The notes under the pieces: model-generated | Databases searched by the model: none | What the model was told of the DNA's origin: nothing | Seen by the model: the letters and a program-made list of their open reading frames with translations, nothing else | DNA from: Ehretia macrophylla | Lineage: Eukaryota; Streptophyta; Magnoliopsida; Boraginales; Ehretiaceae | NCBI GenBank assembly: GCA_037974665.1 | Contig: CM075765.1 | Coordinates: 19,605,648 to 19,669,647 of the forward strand | Direction of reading: 5' to 3' | DNA: 64,000 nucleotides | Program-made: the position numbers and the translations under genes | Shown here: in pieces, positions 60,901 to 64,000 of the stretch | Layout of the letters: each line of letters starts with the position of its first letter | How positions within the stretch are numbered: position 1 is the first letter of the stretch

Positions 60901-62788
60901 GCACAAGCACACACAAAAACCCTAAGAATCACGCAGCCAACTACGCTTTCACTAATCAAAGTCTAACGTTTTTGCCATACAGCAAAATTTTGCGACAAAT
61001 TGACGATGAGATTGTACACTTTGGAACTTACCTTTGAGAAATAGGGTTTGTCTTATCCACATACCATATGAGGAGTCTAAACCATGCATTCATAGAGTTG
61101 CAAAAACGTCTTTAATTTCTTTGTTTTAGAATCGATCATGTTCTCTTGGTCTTCAATTATTAATTTCAGTGGCATAAGGTCGCAATTTCGTTTGATATGT
61201 TAAATTATGGTTTACTTTGAGACAATGAGGGGCTAGTAGGTATTCGTAATTGAGAATCATGTAGGTCTCTTATTTCGTGTTTGTAACATTTCTTTTCTCT
61301 CTTTCTAATAGCCAGAAAAAGGAGCACATGCAAAAATTACTGCCCAAATTTAGAGGAACCCCAACGGTGAGGACCAAAGGGATTAACTAAATGAAACACT
61401 CAGATACTATTAACGTCTAAACTAAAACCAATTAACATTAAAAATAATAAATAAACGAAGTTGTCTTTGAATTGCAAATTAACTTTCAACAAGATTTGAT
61501 TTTATTCAATGTTGTTATAAAGAAAACATATTCATCATATTACACGGGAATGCGGGATCATTATATTGTATCAAAGTTGAACCATTTGTCTAGTCATATA
61601 TATCTATCCACGCGTGACCCGTTTGTTGTTTGTTTCACTAAATCGTGCGCTTTAATGTCATCAATCACAATTGGCAGGGTTACACATGAATGGGGGTGTT
61701 AGAATATATATTTCTCTCTCATAGAAAAATCATAAACTCCAAGATCTCACCATATAAGATCCTAAGTTATTTAACTTAGTACCAATTAGTTTTAGGATAG
61801 GATACCATAATTCTTATCAATATAAAGTAGAAGTCTTGATTTTTTGTAATGTTTTTTAATACTTTGTAATATTTTTAGAGAAATCCTAAATATCACCTTA
61901 TTTTTATCACTCAAATACCACTTCCTATATGTATGCTTAGTTGGCATATTAAAATAAGAAAGAAAATTAACAACTTTGTTATTTTATCATGTCAACTAAG
62001 CATCTATGTAAAAAATGGTATTTGGGCGATAAAAATAAAGTAAACAAAATGTAAAGAAAATGGTCAGCTTTGATTTAAACTAATAGATCTAACATAAGAA
62101 ATAACTTGCTATTTTTTTTTTTTTTTAATAATCAAAGGAATTACCAGTGAATACTGATATTGTATGGTGACTTGTTGTGAACATGAATTATAAGAGTATC
62201 CCCCTCTCGGACATGTATGGTAGGCCCCGGATATCTTCCATTTACTGCAATAATCTCTTGTTTTTTACATAGTCGTTCGACTGTTAGATTTTGTACCTGC
62301 AAAAGTGAAAAAGTTTTAAGTCATGTATACCGCATGATTTCAAAATTCATAGTAGACAAAATGCTTTGTTTTCTAATTCAATTAATCTATTGGGGCAAAG
62401 TGGAGGTTTAAAGAATATTATGTAGGACGAAAAGGATATAATATAGGAATTTTTGTAAGAAGAGGTGGTTTCTACGTTTTCAAGATTAGATTGGCCGACG
62501 AGACAAGTAAGTTCTCCGTACTCCTATGGAGGTTAGGCTCTATGTCTCCCTTCATTCTTATTCATTTTTTGGTGTCAATAAAATTGCAAAGGAAGTACCC
62601 CTCCTCTACGGATCGATTTCATATATCATATTGCATTAATATTCCAAGACAAGGACTGAGTATATGAATTAGTGCGGGAAGCAATTTAAGATAATTACCT
62701 GAAATGTGTGTTCTACGACGTCAGCGGAAACACATGCAGAAGCTAGAAGAAGTAAAGCGCATTCGAGAAAGAGCACAAAACTTGCCAT
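57947..62788 (-). CDS. Laccase L2 (multicopper oxidase), six exons, frameshift in last exon
   Basis: Exons on the minus strand: 62699-62788 (90), 62145-62296 (152), 60309-60553 (245), 59613-59741 (129), 58501-59484 (984) and 57947-58160 (214). All introns are GT-AG. Exon 1 encodes a signal peptide (MASFVLFLECALLLLASACVSA), so export to the cell wall is expected. Copper sites: HWHG (exons 2/3), [15 protein letters not shown] (exon 3), HPIHLHGFDFHV (exon 5). In exon 6 one base is missing between 58146 and 58147, at the first His codon of the HCHLKWH motif. The frame reads LMTVT and stops at 58135-58137, losing the last copper ligands and ~60 residues. The Cys codon itself survives. With the base present the protein would be about 604 residues. 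It is the better preserved copy; whether the lesion is real or an assembly error is open. The intron and UTR structure equals L1. Confidence 0.92.
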
Positions 62789-62843
62789 ATTGGAAATAAC
62801 GATAAGAACACTCTTGTGATTTAGCCCATGCAAATGCCCCAAT

Positions 62844-62853
62844 CTATTTATAG
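62844..62853 (-). promoter_or_regulatory. TATA box of laccase L2
   Basis: On the minus strand CTATAAATAG lies 56-65 bases upstream of the exon-1 ATG at 62788. Transcription would start about 30 bases downstream, leaving a leader of roughly 25-35 bases. Confidence 0.7.
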
Positions 62854-62900
62854 GGCGAAGAGACATATATCTAAAACTAATTAAGTATAGAAAAGAAAAA

Positions 62901-63300
62901 GGGTAATAAATATTGAATTTGGTCCTTTATTTTTAGAATTTGTATCAATTTAGTCTATATCTTTCAAAATGTACTCTTTTAGTCCTGTATTTTTACCATG
63001 TGTTCCAACTTAATCTTTATCTTTCAAAATATAACATTTTAGTTGCGCATCTTTACCATTTGTTCTAATTTAGTCATTATCTTTGTTAATATAGTCTATG
63101 TTAGTCCTCAACCATTTTGAAATGTAAGGACTAAGATGAGACAAATGATAAAGATACAGAATTAAAAGGGTACATTTTGAAAGATAAAGGCTAAGTTGGG
63201 ACAAATGGTAAAAATACAGGACTAAAAAAGTACATTTTGAAATATATGAACTAAATTGACACAAACCCAAAGATAAGGGACCAAATTGAATATTTACCCA
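62901..63300. mobile_element. MULE-type foldback MITE
   Basis: The two halves are inverted complements over almost the full 400 bases (GGGTAATAAATATTGAATTTGG at the left, with its complement ending in ATTTACCC at the right). They are flanked by a perfect 9-bp duplication AAAGAAAAA (62892-62900 and 63301-63309), the Mutator-superfamily size. It lies ~110 bases upstream of the L2 promoter. No protein is encoded (a 66-codon frame at 63070-63270 is repeat-derived). Confidence 0.88.
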
Positions 63301-63310
63301 AAGAAAAAAT

Positions 63311-63692
63311 AGTGTAAATGGTCCACGTTTTTCTAAAATTTTAAATTTATTTTCATTGTTTAAAATTAGTGAATTTAGCCTTTATTATTTCTCAAAAATT
63401 TCATATTTGACCTTATTGTTCAAAATTAATTATTTTAGTCTCTATTATTTTTTAAAAAAAATCAATTTAGTCACCATTTTTTAAACATTAAGGATTAGTT
63501 TGAATTTTATATGTAAATAATTCGGACTAAATTAAATTTTTTGGTGAAATAATAGGAACTAAACCAGTTAATTTTGAATAATATGGACGAATTTGAATTT
63601 TTTAAAAATAATAATAGAGACTAAATTAACTAATTTTAAATAATATAGACGAATTTATAATTTTAGAAAAACAATAGAAATCATTTATGTCA
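63311..63692. mobile_element. Second foldback element, diverged
   Basis: Left arm (TTTTTCTAAAATTTTAAATTT ... TTAGTCTCTATTATT) and right arm (AATAATAGAGACTAA ... AATTTTAGAAAAAC) are imperfect inverted repeats of about 180 bases each, separated by a short centre near 63490. It adjoins the first foldback. Ends and target duplication are not clear. Confidence 0.65.
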
Positions 63693-64000
63693 TTTTTCTT
63701 TTTGTATACTTAATTAATTTTATATCTCCAATACATCTTTTCATGTACCAGGGAAGTTCTTGAGATAAGAATGGTCTCAAACCCAACTATATAATTATAT
63801 TTCTTTCTGTTCAGATAACCAGTTGCAACACTGCGGTTTTATGAAGTTAATATAAAAGGTACGTTGTCCTTTTTCTTTTTTCAGTGAAAAGTACGTGGTT
63901 CACTTGAATGAGTGTTTCGATAATTGGATCCGACCCAAAAAAAAAAAAAAAAAAAAAAAAGAATTAGTGTCTCGAACAAAAAATTAAAAAATTAAAAGAC
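63693..64000. other. Unassigned AT-rich sequence with poly-A tract
   Basis: No gene or repeat recognised, apart from a run of about 23 A at 63938-63960. Confidence 0.5.

Noticed and set aside
1..64000. CRISPR arrays, operons or prokaryotic defence systems
   Set aside because: The window is plant nuclear DNA; repeats present are transposons, microsatellites and segmental duplications without regular spacer structure.

Overview
The window is nuclear DNA of a flowering plant, most likely a eudicot. The evidence is intron-bearing plant laccase genes with the family's usual exon lengths, Ty1/copia, hAT, CACTA, Helitron-like and foldback elements, a nuclear 25S rRNA relic with its spacer, AT-rich introns, and abundant simple repeats. 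I cannot name the species from sequence alone. Nothing here is prokaryotic.

The backbone is a decayed tandem laccase cluster on the minus strand. Two gene copies remain: L1 (26474-31579) and L2 (57947-62788). Each has six exons, and both carry disabling changes. The 5' flank of L1 ('B' unit) and a segment normally lying beyond the laccase 3' flank ('A' unit) recur as A1 (1-389), B1 (831-4411 plus 8748-9192), A2 (9193-10216), B2 (31597-34260), A3 (34262-34857 plus 40199-40633), B3 (40917-43444 plus 46999-47790) and A4 (47791-48657). B1 and B3 are joined directly to A/MITE sequence at the laccase 5'UTR, as if a laccase body had been deleted there.

Each copy of the backbone was hit by different transposons, so the other copies serve as empty-site controls. 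B1 holds a foldback element full of microsatellite (2915-3762) and a hAT element (4412-8739). A3 holds a full-length Copia element (34858-40198). B3 holds a long solo-LTR-like element (43445-46993). The 3' flank of L2 holds a CACTA element (49467-55249) that itself seems to contain a Helitron-like insertion with an RPA1-like gene fragment. Between A2 and the L1 3' flank lie a MITE (10217-11363), a second full-length Copia element in minus orientation (11671-17092), and a decayed 3' end of 25S rDNA with intergenic spacer, split by a second long solo LTR (18284-22575; TSD ATGCT).

No gene here looks fully intact. L2 needs one base to be restored, and its promoter TATA box and splice sites look good. 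L1 has a nonsense codon and has lost the type-1 copper cysteine. Both Copia polyproteins have stops. The most unusual signal is that laccase exons 3-6 differ between L1 and L2 far more (including at silent sites) than the introns between them, while exon 2 is identical. This suggests exon-restricted conversion from a third paralogue.
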